Positions 18,789 through 28,413 of a DNA stretch of 31,514 nucleotides are shown piece after piece. The stretch spans positions 1-31,514 of the forward strand of contig JAUCBJ010008832.1 in the NCBI GenBank assembly GCA_032718475.1, in the 5' to 3' direction. The DNA comes from Nemertoderma westbladi (taxonomy: Eukaryota > Xenacoelomorpha > Nemertodermatida > Nemertodermatidae). Position numbers and translations under genes: made by a program. The notes beneath the pieces were generated by a model. It did no database searches. It was not told the origin of the DNA and saw only the letters and a list, made by a program, of their open reading frames with translations. Positions within the stretch are counted from its first letter, which is position 1. Each line of letters starts with the position of its first letter.

Positions 18789-19661
18789 ATGTCCTTTAAA
18801 TTCGGGTTTTTCGAAGACAACGCGGTCGCTCCCACAGAAGATGTTCCTAACACTGAATGTTTGGACAACCAGAAACTCTCTCTAGATGAAACTCTTACGG
18901 AATCGAATGTATATGCCAATCCTTGTCGACTTGTAGAGCAGACGACCTCTAGTCTATCGGTAGCAGAGTCCGCGGACGCAGATAACGCAATAACCATTAG
19001 CTATGGCTCAGACGGCCTGACTCTCAGAACGACAAACAGACCGCTGTCCGGGTCTCTCCTTCACGAGACCCACTCCCAGAATACCGACATTATACCTGGA
19101 CGTTACGAGGGAGGTTTCAAACTCTGGGAATCCACTTTGGATTTATTGTCCTACTTCGCCGATTCTCGAATTCCTTTCGAAGGTAGACGCGTTCTAGAAT
19201 TGGGTTGTGGTCATGGTCTCCCGGGGATACACGCACTAAGGAATGGCGCATCGCGGCTCATATTCCAAGATTACAATAAAGAAACGTTAACGCAATTAAC
19301 GCAGCCTAATGTCGCGTTAAATACTACCACGGAATCACATGTGGGATATATCTCGGGTGATTGGTCTACCTTTCCCGATGTTCTATTATCCCAGTGCAAT
19401 AGAGTTGACTGCATTATAGCTTGTGAAACTATTTATCAACCGGACTCGTATAAAAGTCTACTGGATGTTTTCAACAAGGTTCTAGAACGCGATGGAGTAA
19501 TTTATTTGGCCACGAAGTATCATTACTTTGGGGTCGGTGGAAGTGTGTCTGATTTTCTTGATTTTTTGAAGTCCAACTCTGATTTAGTTTACTATCTGGT
19601 TTGGGAGACAAGTTCAGGATTATTGCGGCAGATATATGAAATTAAATATAAAGTTAAATAA
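18789..19661 (+). CDS. METTL18: METTL18, protein-histidine methyltransferase
   Basis: An intact 290-residue single-exon frame. The N terminus MSFKFGFFED matches the start typical of METTL18. Then come a variable acidic linker (11-100), YEGGFKLWE (106-114), the SAM-binding motif I ELGCGHGLPG (137-146), FQDYN (159-163), the motif SGDW (189-192), CETIYQP (212-218) and the family-specific KYHYFGVGG (243-251). METTL18 in characterised animals and its yeast counterpart Hpm1 methylate a histidine of ribosomal protein L3. The vertebrate gene also has a single coding exon, so the lack of introns is expected. The protein is shorter than human METTL18, mainly by loss of linker sequence. Confidence 0.93.
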   Translation: MSFKFGFFEDNAVAPTEDVPNTECLDNQKLSLDETLTESNVYANPCRLVEQTTSSLSVAESADADNAITISYGSDGLTLRTTNRPLSGSLLHETHSQNTDIIPGRYEGGFKLWESTLDLLSYFADSRIPFEGRRVLELGCGHGLPGIHALRNGASRLIFQDYNKETLTQLTQPNVALNTTTESHVGYISGDWSTFPDVLLSQCNRVDCIIACETIYQPDSYKSLLDVFNKVLERDGVIYLATKYHYFGVGGSVSDFLDFLKSNSDLVYYLVWETSSGLLRQIYEIKYKVK

Positions 19662-19662
19662 A
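19657..19662 (+). terminator. Polyadenylation hexamer overlapping the METTL18 stop
   Basis: AATAAA at 19657-19662 includes the TAA stop codon (19659-19661). If used, the 3' UTR would be only about 10-30 nt. Confidence 0.4.
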
Positions 19663-20143
19663 CATTTTCGTTTTAGTTAGCTAAACAACATTCTATTTTT
19701 TGTGCTCCTGTCCCATCAGCAAGTCGTTTGTTCTTATATAGTTCGTGACTGTTGTTCATCATGGTCTCATAGGCGGCACGCTGTATTGTCTATTGACTTT
19801 AGTTTATTGTTTTGGTTAGAATTAAGTGCCACTCTAACCTGCTCCTTTCTCGTCATTTATGATTAACATTTGGCAATGGAAACCATATTTTTATGCATTT
19901 GATATGTGAACTGGACACTGTGCTAGCACAGTGACAAATCTACACTCTACATCAATATATACAATCTACTCACACTACACTACTCACGGTCTACCCACGG
20001 CAGTCGTGCAAACGACTAAGGCAGGACCAGTACAAGCTGCTGTCCTGAGATGGGCCTTAAAGGTTGTGCGCCCTCGATCCCTTAGGTCCTCTGATAAACG
20101 GGTCGATATCGCAGTTCCACCACAGGAGAGAAGTGGACCTCCT
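19662..20143. other. Intergenic region after METTL18
   Basis: No gene is supported. The frame that continues into the basic ORF at 20144 is open from 19910, and AG acceptor-like sites (ends at 19930 and 20003) could join it to an unseen upstream exon. Confidence 0.35.
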
Positions 20144-20341
20144 ATGGATATTGATCAACCGGGTACCTCGACCGGCGGATACAGCGACCGCAACCCAAAC
20201 CCTTCTGTTGCAATTGTATTGCACCCTTCCCCCAGGAGTTATAGCCCTCCTAGTAAAGTGGCTCGTGCACGTGCAGTGGAGAAAAAGACTACCCAAAGGT
20301 TTAAGAAACTCTGTAAACGTCGTTCAAGAAAGACGGATTGA
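20144..20341 (+). CDS. Possible small basic ORF or terminal exon, function unknown
   Basis: From the first in-frame ATG the product is 65 residues: a Pro/Ser/Gly-rich start (MDIDQPGTSTGG) and a strongly basic end with KKTTQRFKKLCKRRSRK, resembling a nuclear localisation signal. The frame is open upstream to 19910, so it could be the last exon of a larger gene. The stretch is more GC-rich than its flanks. I recognise no domain; it could be a chance frame or a mobile-element remnant. Confidence 0.25.
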   Translation: MDIDQPGTSTGGYSDRNPNPSVAIVLHPSPRSYSPPSKVARARAVEKKTTQRFKKLCKRRSRKTD

Positions 20342-21689
20342 CTATTTAGAGTAGTTATTTTATTAGAAACTGTGACTGTATATTTTATAGACCTAAGTGA
20401 TGAAAGTCACCAGCTATTGGTCAGTAATTTCTCTTTATCCCGTAGGCCCTGTGTTATTTTCCGGCCAATCAGCACATTCCACATCCTTAAGCCCTGAGCC
20501 CTGTTTTTTTCTAGAAAAGATGTCATAATATGGAAAAATCCATCAGTCTGACATTTCTGACTTTGCCCGAGACCATCCGTGGCCAGACTGCCAGAGAATT
20601 ATAAAGCACAATATATTATCTCTCGGTACTCACTCTTCCACTCTTTATTCACCAAAATTCTGACAACATCTGACTGATGATTAAATGCCGCACACCGCGT
20701 AATTTATACTGTTATCCCAGAACATCAGCAGCCAGAGAGAATCACAGAACGCAAATCAATTAACTCTCATTAGTACTCTCATACTTTCCACTCATACTTC
20801 TGACTTTATATTCACTTCCTGACTGATACTGTTTTTTTACTGTTATAATATACTGTGTTTATAACCTATTTGATTAATGCTAATATTTGGAGAATATTCA
20901 TGAATAACCGTTAACTCCCTTGGCTTTCTTGATTATTGAGGTAAGCAGAGGGGAACATCATTAACAATTGCTTGGCTCAAATAACAGTGGTCTGTATGAG
21001 TTCATACTGTTTCCTAGTCCCAACGTACGTGAGCTAAATTTCTCCTTATATGTGAGTAAAATTGATGACAGTCGGCAAATTAGCGCGTTTCAGTGCTATT
21101 GTCAGTGACGTGAGTGCGAGCGAATAATTATACATTCCTAAAGAGTGTAAACTCATGACCATCCGTTGTAATTAGTATGTCATAACTCCGCGTGGTATTT
21201 AAAGCGCAGCACCTAAAAGGAACTGGTGGTATTTCCCTGAAAATAAACATAGTTTTTGGGGATTATATAGTAGAGATCAATCGAATAATACAAAGTAGCC
21301 TACCCCTCTCTCTGGCCATAGAATTCAGTCTCCCACACACCCTACACCATATTTTTGGGGCGAGCCACGGAAGTCCAGGTGAGCCTTAATGAAGAGGTTT
21401 AATTAGTGGATAGTCTGTCGAAGTCGTTGTCTTTGTAAATGTTTGAACGGTTAACTTTGATTGATGAAATGGAACCAAACTTGGTAGGGGCGGTTTAATT
21501 TCTATGGTGCGAGCAAATTAAGAAGTTGATCTTTTGGTCTGGTGGCCCTGCCCAGTGACTTGAGAGGGTATTTATGTACCAATAAACAAGGGGCTTTGAC
21601 ATTATCTGACTTGGGCAATTTTTTCTACAAAATTTGTGCGGGGGTGGGGTTCATATTTGAATATTTTTAGATCTTGGCTTTAGATATTA
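20342..21689. other. Intergenic region, no gene seen
   Basis: No convincing frame, RNA gene or element end was found in about 1.3 kb. Short CT-rich phrases (ACTCTCATACTTTCCACTC type) recur near 20625-20810 without forming a clear array. Confidence 0.5.
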
Positions 21690-22440
21690 CAATTTTGAAG
21701 GTATAAGTGTTTTCGAGGTCGCTGATCACGATGAAATTAGTTAAAAATATTTCTGGCAATGCAACCATCATTCCTGTGCCCAGGATGAAAAGTACAAGTA
21801 GCAAAAATTTACTGTAAAATTTTGCCTTTGGTTGTGTAATTCTGAAGCTATATTGGTTTTCAATGTCGTGATCACGATACAACTCCTTTAAAATATTTCG
21901 TTGTTTTTGGTGCCTTTCTGGTGGGACGAAAAATTCAAGTAGACATTGAATTTGGTTGGATAATTCTCAAGCTGGGTTTTCGAGATCGCTGATCACGATA
22001 TTATGTCTATCAAATTTATATTCAAATTGTGCTTCTTGTAATTTTGGTGCCACATTAGCACATTAAAAGTACCACAATCAATCAGAAGCGATATTTTTGA
22101 GCGTCATATACAAATTAGCTACACGGAAAACCCATAAGGCCATAAATTCAGGTTGATTTGTTTATCATTTATAATTATAAAATATGTGATACTTGTATAT
22201 TTCGTGCCACTTTAGCACATGTCCAAAAATGTCACAATAAATCGCACACGATGTTTTTGAGTGACAAATTCATGATCAGCATCCCAGAAAACCCCTAATG
22301 TTAGAATGTCATAAAATCAGGGTGATTTGGTAATGGTTTTTGATTATCAAATTTGTGCTACAGTACTTGTATATTTTCCAAACATTGACAGTGACACATA
22401 TCCCAAAATGTCTAAATCAATAAGGTACGATATATTTCAA
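21690..22440. repeat. Degenerate tandem repeat region with GCTGATCACGA motif
   Basis: GTTTTCGAGGTCGCTGATCA and variants occur near 21708, 21854 and 21973. A second unit type, GTGCCACNTTAGCACAT...TTTTTGAG...GAAAACCC, occurs near 22049 and 22205, with a weaker third trace near 22355. The motif is the same family as the copies at 5364-5750 and 16807, here with the palindrome TGATCA in place of TGATTTCA. Confidence 0.7.
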
Positions 22441-22973
22441 CAGGTACAACACAATGAACAACACATCCGCAGATTCAGGTGTTGGTATTCTTCTTACAAA
22501 GGATTTATGTAGACAGTGTCTCTTGCGGCATAGAACATAATGGGAGGAATTGTTTACGAAGAGGATGCTGGGGGAGACCCTGAGAGACCCCAGCAACCTC
22601 ATGGGGCTATCCCTAACATTGTACTGTACTATAATTAAATATTATGCTGGTTGCATTATTTTTAAAACATACAATTTCCATATACCGGTTTTTAATATGC
22701 TGTTATGTTATTGTTATGTACGATGTTAATAATAAACTTGAACTTCAACCTAAACAATTCCTCTTTTCGTTTTCCTTTTCTTTTAGTGCGCCCAACTTGT
22801 CTCGACATTATTTAAAGGAAGGATTGAGCGGGGCGCGCTTCATTTGTAAAGTATTAGAAAAATCAAAGTATTAAACACAAAATTTTATAATAATTTATTA
22901 TTGTAACATTTGTAACAGAGCCTAGCCTATTCCTATATCGATTTACGTATTTAAACTGTCATTTAAATTTGTA
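22441..22973. other. Spacer; possible 3' remnant of a non-LTR element
   Basis: The stretch 22550-22755 ends in AATAAACTTGAACTTCAAC. A tail of AATAAA plus short TTGAA-type repeats is common at the 3' ends of some LINEs. No coding remnant is readable upstream, so this is only a suggestion. Confidence 0.25.
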
Positions 22974-23929
22974 CATCTGCTGCACACTTCCATCTGCTGC
23001 AACACTTCCATCTGCTGCAACACTTCCATCTGCTGCACACTTCCATCTGCTGCACACTTCCATCTGCTGCACACTTCCATCTGCTGAACACTTCCATTAG
23101 CAGCACACTTCCATCTGCTGCAACACTTCCATCTGCTGCAACACTTCCATCTGCTGCAACACTTCCATCTGCTGCAACACTTCCATCTGCTGCACACTTC
23201 CATCTGCTGCACACTTCCATCTGCTGCACACTTCCATCTGCTGCAACACTTCCATCTGCTGCACACTTCCATCTGCTGCACACTTCCATCTGCTGCACAC
23301 TTCCATCTGCTGCAACACTTCCATCTGCTGCACACTTCCATCTGCTGCACACTTCCATCTGCTGCACACTTCCATCTGCTGCAACACTTCCATCTGCTGC
23401 AACACTTCCATCTGCTGCAACACTTCTATCTGCTGCAACACTTCCATCTGCTGCACACTTCCATCTGCTGCACACTTCCATCTGCTGCAACACTTCCATC
23501 TGCTGCACACTTCCATCTGCTGCACACTTCCATCTGCTGCACACTTCCATCTGCTGCAACACTTCCATCTGCTGCACACTTCCATCTGCTGCACACTTCC
23601 ATCTGCTGAACACTTCCATCTGCTGCACACTTCCATCTGCTGCACACTTCCATCTGCTGCACACTTCCATCTGCTGCAACACTTCCATCTGCTGCACACT
23701 TCCATCTGCTGCACACTTCCATCTGCTGCAACACTTCCATCTGCTGCAACACTTCCATCTGCTGCAACACTTCCATCTGCTGCACACTTCCATCTGCTGC
23801 AACACTTCCATCTGCTGCACACTTCCATCTGCTGCACACTTCCATCTGCTGCACACTTCCATCTGCTGCACACTTCCATCTGCTGCAACACTTCCATCTG
23901 CTGCAACACTTCCATCTGCTGCACACTTC
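22974..23929. repeat. 17/18-bp minisatellite, 55 units
   Basis: Units are CATCTGCTGCACACTTC (17 bp, S) or the same with one extra A, CATCTGCTGCAACACTTC (18 bp, L). I count 21 L units and 34 units of S length, of which two have CTGAACAC (units 7 and 34) and one is diverged, CATTAGCAGCACACTTC (unit 8). The total agrees with the measured span of 956 bp. Open frames on the minus strand are a by-product of the repeat and not genes. Confidence 0.97.
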
Positions 23930-24391
23930 CATATATTAATTAAAAATGGATGTAAAATTATATCAGAATTCCTGAGATTTAAATAAAAGTTTCCCAGACG
24001 CCTTCCAATCCCACGCGACGATTCCTATTGTTGACGCACCCGCCCTCAAAATGCGCGAGTTTATAATCGAATTGCGTCAGACCCAGGGTTGTGTAGAGAA
24101 TTAATGAGTTAATTATTATTATAAAATATATTATTTAGCAATTAATAATTTATCACACATAACTTCGACCCCAAATCTCCCCAGTTACGAAACTTTTACA
24201 AAGAAAGTGAATTTACATAGAATATTTAATTATCTCTAAGTTTCTGTAATTACAATAAGCTGCTAGATACATTCTACGCAAACAAGGTTTGTAACCGATG
24301 AGTTATTCTACCACAATAATGTGCCACTCGCTAGCACTAAATCAGTCGAGGCTAATAAAGGATCATCTATTGGTGCTATAAATAATAAGGA
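23930..24391. other. Spacer downstream of SLC25A3
   Basis: AT-rich DNA that would contain the minus-strand 3' UTR of SLC25A3. No other gene or repeat is apparent. Confidence 0.45.
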
Positions 24392-25462
24392 CTAATCGCT
24401 CTTGGCTTCCTGGGCTCGGAGTCTGTCCTTCATAGATTGCGGCATCTCGGGGGGCGGCGGACGGGGCAGTTTGAAGTAAACCTTAACCGAATCGTAGATG
24501 AACCATTGGAGAGCCGTGAGGGTCCCGATCATTACGATCCTCGGGAAGAGGCCCTTCCAGAGGCCCGCCCAACCGAGTTCCTTGGCCGCGGAGTAGGCGC
24601 CGCCCCCCTCCGATTGGTTGAGCTTGGAGACCACGCTGTCCGCGGGGTGACTCACAATCGCGCAGAACACCCCGGCGATGTAACCCGCTATGAAGGTGAC
24701 GACCAGCTGTTCGGCCTTAGAGCAATCGCTTCGGGGTTTAGGAACCACGTGTTTGTAGAGCAACTCTACGGTCCGCTCGAAACAGGCGAACTTCATCATG
24801 GTGTAGGGGATCTGTCGACACCAGAGCGGCGGCAGCCCTTTATAGAAGCCCCGGAGACCTTCCTCCCCGTAGAACCGCGGTACCGCTGTCCGGAACGTCG
24901 TGGACCAACCCGGGATAGTCTGGATCCGAACCTTAATCGCCTCGAACGGAGCCAAACCCATGTCGGCGAAAAATTCCGCGCTGGCGCTCGCCGCTAGATA
25001 CAGCGACGTTCGGTAGGTGTACGCGCGTTCCTCGCCGAGTAAGTTGGAATAAAGATTCTTAAAGATTTCGTAGAAACCGAATTTACCGAGACCCTGTACT
25101 GAGTACCCGAAGGCGGTGGGAGCCCAACCCTTAGCGAGCGCTCGCACTCCCTCCTCGGCCACAGTCACTCTGAATCCAGTTACTATCCCTTTGTATTTTC
25201 CTGGGTCCACTTGGATTCGGCACTTTACCATATCCAGTGGCACCAACGCTGTGTGCGTGATCCCGCAGCTAAGGATCCCACCGAAACCGCACAGAGCGAA
25301 GAATTTCGGCGAACCGAATTCGCAGCTGGTTTCCTCTTCCACCTTGGTGGCGGCTGCGGAGAACTGGCGTACCGGTACCGGGTCGGTAGCATTGCTACTC
25401 CTCGTACTACCGGTAGTAACACTAGAGTTGGTCTTCACAGATTCGTACACGAGCCGAAACAT
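24392..25462 (-). CDS. SLC25A3: SLC25A3, mitochondrial phosphate carrier
   Basis: An intact 356-residue, single-exon frame close in length to human SLC25A3 (about 360). A Ser/Thr-rich N-terminal presequence (1-45) is followed by three Solcar repeats with the carrier signatures PLDMVKCRIQ (75-84), PFEAIKVRIQ (172-181) and HPADSVVSKL (272-281). Family-typical stretches include GWAPTAFGYSVQGLGKFGFYE and the PRPPPPEMP tail. The product imports phosphate with H+ into the matrix for ATP synthesis and can carry copper. The coding part is GC-rich compared with the flanks. Vertebrate SLC25A3 has several introns, so the intron-free frame is notable: an intron-poor native gene or a functional retrocopy. 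A TAATACAG acceptor-like site ends 4 nt upstream of the ATG and could close a 5' UTR intron. Confidence 0.95.
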   Translation of the reverse strand: MFRLVYESVKTNSSVTTGSTRSSNATDPVPVRQFSAAATKVEEETSCEFGSPKFFALCGFGGILSCGITHTALVPLDMVKCRIQVDPGKYKGIVTGFRVTVAEEGVRALAKGWAPTAFGYSVQGLGKFGFYEIFKNLYSNLLGEERAYTYRTSLYLAASASAEFFADMGLAPFEAIKVRIQTIPGWSTTFRTAVPRFYGEEGLRGFYKGLPPLWCRQIPYTMMKFACFERTVELLYKHVVPKPRSDCSKAEQLVVTFIAGYIAGVFCAIVSHPADSVVSKLNQSEGGGAYSAAKELGWAGLWKGLFPRIVMIGTLTALQWFIYDSVKVYFKLPRPPPPEMPQSMKDRLRAQEAKSD

Positions 25463-26950
25463 AGTTCTGTATTAGAATCAAAATGGTTACTCCCGTTGTC
25501 AGCTGTCACTCGTTTAATTAATGTAGGGACCTAGTAGTTGAGTAGCAGTATCCTGGTGCCTGGTACCGGGAGTTGGTTTAGTGGTACCGGTACTGTAGCA
25601 GTAGCTGTAGGTATCGGTACTCAGTACGGCGGTTCACACAACAGGAACTGATAAAGTTTGAAGTTGTGCAAATTGGGTCGGTAGATAGGTGACCCTACAG
25701 CCGTAACTGCGTACTACAGTACTACAGTTCTAGAAATTACCTACTGAGTTACAGGCCTTAGTAACTGCCGACATTGATTGACATTATTCCCCTTGAAGGT
25801 CACCGAGATGCAGATGAAGGTGATCGTGGAGAACATATTGGGAGCAATGCTGGCTGTAGTTGAGTTACATTACAATACACTGATCCCAGATCGCCTGGGG
25901 GTGGGGGGAATTCGAAAACCCTTATATAATGCGAGAGTTGTTGTTCTAGAACAAAAATATGTCATTTTTAGAGTAAGGAAGGTACTGTAGTAGTAGATAA
26001 TAATTTTGATTTTGTGTAAAACTAGTAGGCCTACTGTACTGTACTCTGGACCCTAAAAGTGGGTATAAAATATTTTTCTGCTACTAAACATCGACTGGGT
26101 TGTTTAAGATTAGCCAAACCAAATATTTTTAAAATTGGCCCCAAAATTGCTCTGTAATGGTCAAAAGTGCATTTTTTTGGCTTTTTTTTCACCAATATTT
26201 GTTGGAATTAGTCGAAATTTAGAATATAAGTTCAGAAGACCCTTGCATCCAATTATTCTGAACGACTTTAACTGAAAATGGGTTAGGGCAATTTTAGACC
26301 AAAAAAGGCCCAAAAAGGGCCATTTTTAGGCCTAAAAAGGATCTAGGGCTTTGTCAGCCAAATTTGTTCAGAAGAATAATTATGGACAAAGGTATTCTAA
26401 ACAACTGTACCAAATTTCAACACATTCCAGTTAAATTTAGTGGAGAAATAGCCTTTTTCATGAAAAAACGTCATTCCGAGATATGTGTGTTTAAAGTTTA
26501 AGGAACAATTCAAACCTTCCCGCTAATTTAGATAATACCATTTTTCTTTGTTCAATAATAACTTTGTCAAAAATCAATGAAATTCAACGAAATTTTTCAT
26601 GCTCGTTAAACATATAACTAATACAGTAGAAAAACATACAGTATTAGCAATTTTATTCATATCTGTACCGTGGGAGCCTCTTTGATGAAAAGGGCCTCGT
26701 TCAATTGTAAAACCGTGCTGCTCGAAAGCTTGTCAAAAATCAGACTTACATTTTGGCGATTTTCGTGAGTTTGGGAAAAGATATGAGAAAACTGCTTGCC
26801 GATTTGAAATCTCTATTAAATTCGGCACATGAAAGGATACTGTAAACCAAGTGTTTTTGACAATTTCCTAAATAGGGGTGTGCTAGCTAGCCCCCTCCCC
26901 AGCAACTCGTCTCTATTACAAGCCTCATTCATTGCGGTCGACCTGTACCG
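25463..26950. other. Upstream region of SLC25A3 and intergenic repeat-like DNA
   Basis: 25540-26045 is rich in GTAC-, TACCGGTA- and TACTGTAG-type palindromic words. 26100-26830 is A/T-run-rich with short phrases such as GGCCCAAAAAGGGCC (near 26309), and looks like anonymous repeat DNA. No gene is supported. Confidence 0.45.
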
Positions 26951-26963
26951 CTGTTCATATGAT
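26951..26963 (+). repeat. Imperfect target duplication, left copy
   Basis: CTGTTCATATGAT matches CTGTGCATATCAT at 27866-27878 in 11 of 13 positions, and lies where strong similarity to LINE copy 1 begins. Confidence 0.5.
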
Positions 26964-27865
26964 GATGGGATGATGATAACTCCATCTGCTGGCTCCAGAA
27001 GTCGAGGAAATCCTGCCAAGTACCTAACTGATCTAGACTTTGCTGATGACTTAGGAGTACTCTCAGAATCACTAGAGGGAGCCCAACGGCTCCTCAGCTC
27101 ATTAGAACATGCTGCTTCTAGTGTTGGTCTTTTTATTAACTCCAGAAAGACCAACATTTTGACAGTTAACTTTGAAAGTCCTCAGCAAGTCTCTGACCGG
27201 ATGAGCATAAGCTCAAAGGATGGTGCTTGAGCATGTGGACGACTTCTGTAACCTGGGATCATGGATCCGGAAGTCAGGTGAGGTGAGTCAGGCCTTCGAA
27301 TACGTAAGGGAAAGGCATGGGCAGCCTTGAATAGACTTTCCAGGATTTGGAAGTCACCGAGAATTAATCGGAAACTTAAGGTCCGATTATTTAGAGCAGC
27401 AGTAGTTCCTGTACTCCTTTATGGGAGTCCATGGTGGGCTCTAACTGCTGAGGACACCAAATCTCTGGATGGCACATTCACAAGAATGCTACGCCAGGTT
27501 CATTGTGTCAAGTACAATGCACACATCTCAAACTAGGCACTATATAACATTGGAGGTGTCTCATTGGTTCCCCCAAGCTTGACACTAGAACAAAATCGCC
27601 TCCGCTTTGCAGGACATTGCTTTCGCCGTGAGGACCAGCCAGTGCATAATCTTGTGCTTTGGCAGCCTCATGGAGTGAATAAGCATGGTGGACACCCGAT
27701 GACATTTTCGAGACGCATCTTAAAGGACACTGGCCTTGAAGATGCGGATGATCTAGCAAATGTCATGGGTGATTGGAGTTGTGGTGGCGCAATTTTGTCG
27801 ACAAGTCGACACAGCATTCTTAAAAATGCAGCTACAATGCAGCATGCCGATCCTAGTAGTAGTAG
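26964..27865 (+). mobile_element. 5'-truncated LINE copy 2
   Basis: About 0.9 kb closely related to the 3' end of the LINE at 9805-12226, here on the + strand. It starts within the RT just before the catalytic FADD box, keeps the C-terminal LRFAGHCFRR region, and ends with GCATGCCGATCC plus four TAG units. The frame is broken by a small deletion near 27280-27300 and a TAG at 27534-27536 where copy 1 has CAG. It is a dead fragment. Confidence 0.88.
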
Positions 27866-27878
27866 CTGTGCATATCAT
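27866..27878 (+). repeat. Imperfect target duplication, right copy
   Basis: CTGTGCATATCAT directly follows the TAG tail and pairs with the left copy at 26951-26963. Confidence 0.5.
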
Positions 27879-28084
27879 TACAAACGCTTAATTACAACAT
27901 CAATCTACCGGTACTGAACAAAATTTGGTATTGTGTTCAATAATATTAGAATCCAGTGGTTTCTGGGAATATAATCAACGCAGTATTCGTCTTCATTATA
28001 AGCCTGTTGCGCTCGTCCTGTTTTGTTATAACGTATTTTTCCTAAAAGCAGACCGAGGATCTTTATAACTATGATATTGTAATA
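27879..28084. other. Spacer, no gene seen
   Basis: Short AT-rich spacer between LINE copy 2 and the foldback element. It includes one TACCGGTA word (27906-27913). Confidence 0.4.
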
Positions 28085-28413
28085 AGTTGTTCAGAAATGG
28101 AAAAAATGAGAAAGTGCGTCACCGGGTGTTGAACCTATACGTACGTTTCGGCCTATCGGCCCCTTCAGTAGCGCTAATAGGTTCAGCCACTCTCCCCTTA
28201 CATACTCGAGCTGAATATTTATTTGTTCTTCCCTCCTGTTTCACTATAACATTGACTTGAGGCCGGTAGGTCTTCTGTTAGAGATAGGATATGCCACTTA
28301 AGACTGCCTGTTCAGTAGAATAAAAATAAATAGAAAGGTGAATGTCAGGGGAGCGTGGCTGAATCTAATAGCGCTACTGAAGAGGCCTGATAGGCCGAAA
28401 TTTCTGAACAACT
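28085..28413. mobile_element. Foldback (MITE-like) element with GGCCTATC arms
   Basis: 28146-28190 is a near-perfect reverse complement of 28355-28400; both contain CTTCAGTAGCGCTA or its complement. The outer ends AGTTGTTCAGAAAT (28085-28098) and its complement (28400-28413) also pair. The left arm carries an extra stretch of about 47 bp between the outer and inner arms. There is no coding capacity. ATGATAT-like sequence outside both ends may be part of the arms or a target duplication. Confidence 0.75.

Noticed and set aside
22974-23929. Possible CRISPR array
   Set aside because: Units are direct tandem repeats with no spacers, in eukaryotic DNA.
22943-23932. Minus-strand Cys/Trp-rich frames over the 17/18-bp array
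   Set aside because: Pure translation of the minisatellite in several frames; no start context or non-repeat sequence supports a gene.
24437-25534. Several forward frames over SLC25A3
   Set aside because: Shadows of the GC-rich minus-strand carrier gene, which has clear conserved motifs.
26915-26963. Extension of LINE copy 2 further to the left
   Set aside because: Apparent similarity to copy 1 drops sharply left of 26963 and needs gaps; a 13-bp imperfect duplication at that point gives a better boundary.
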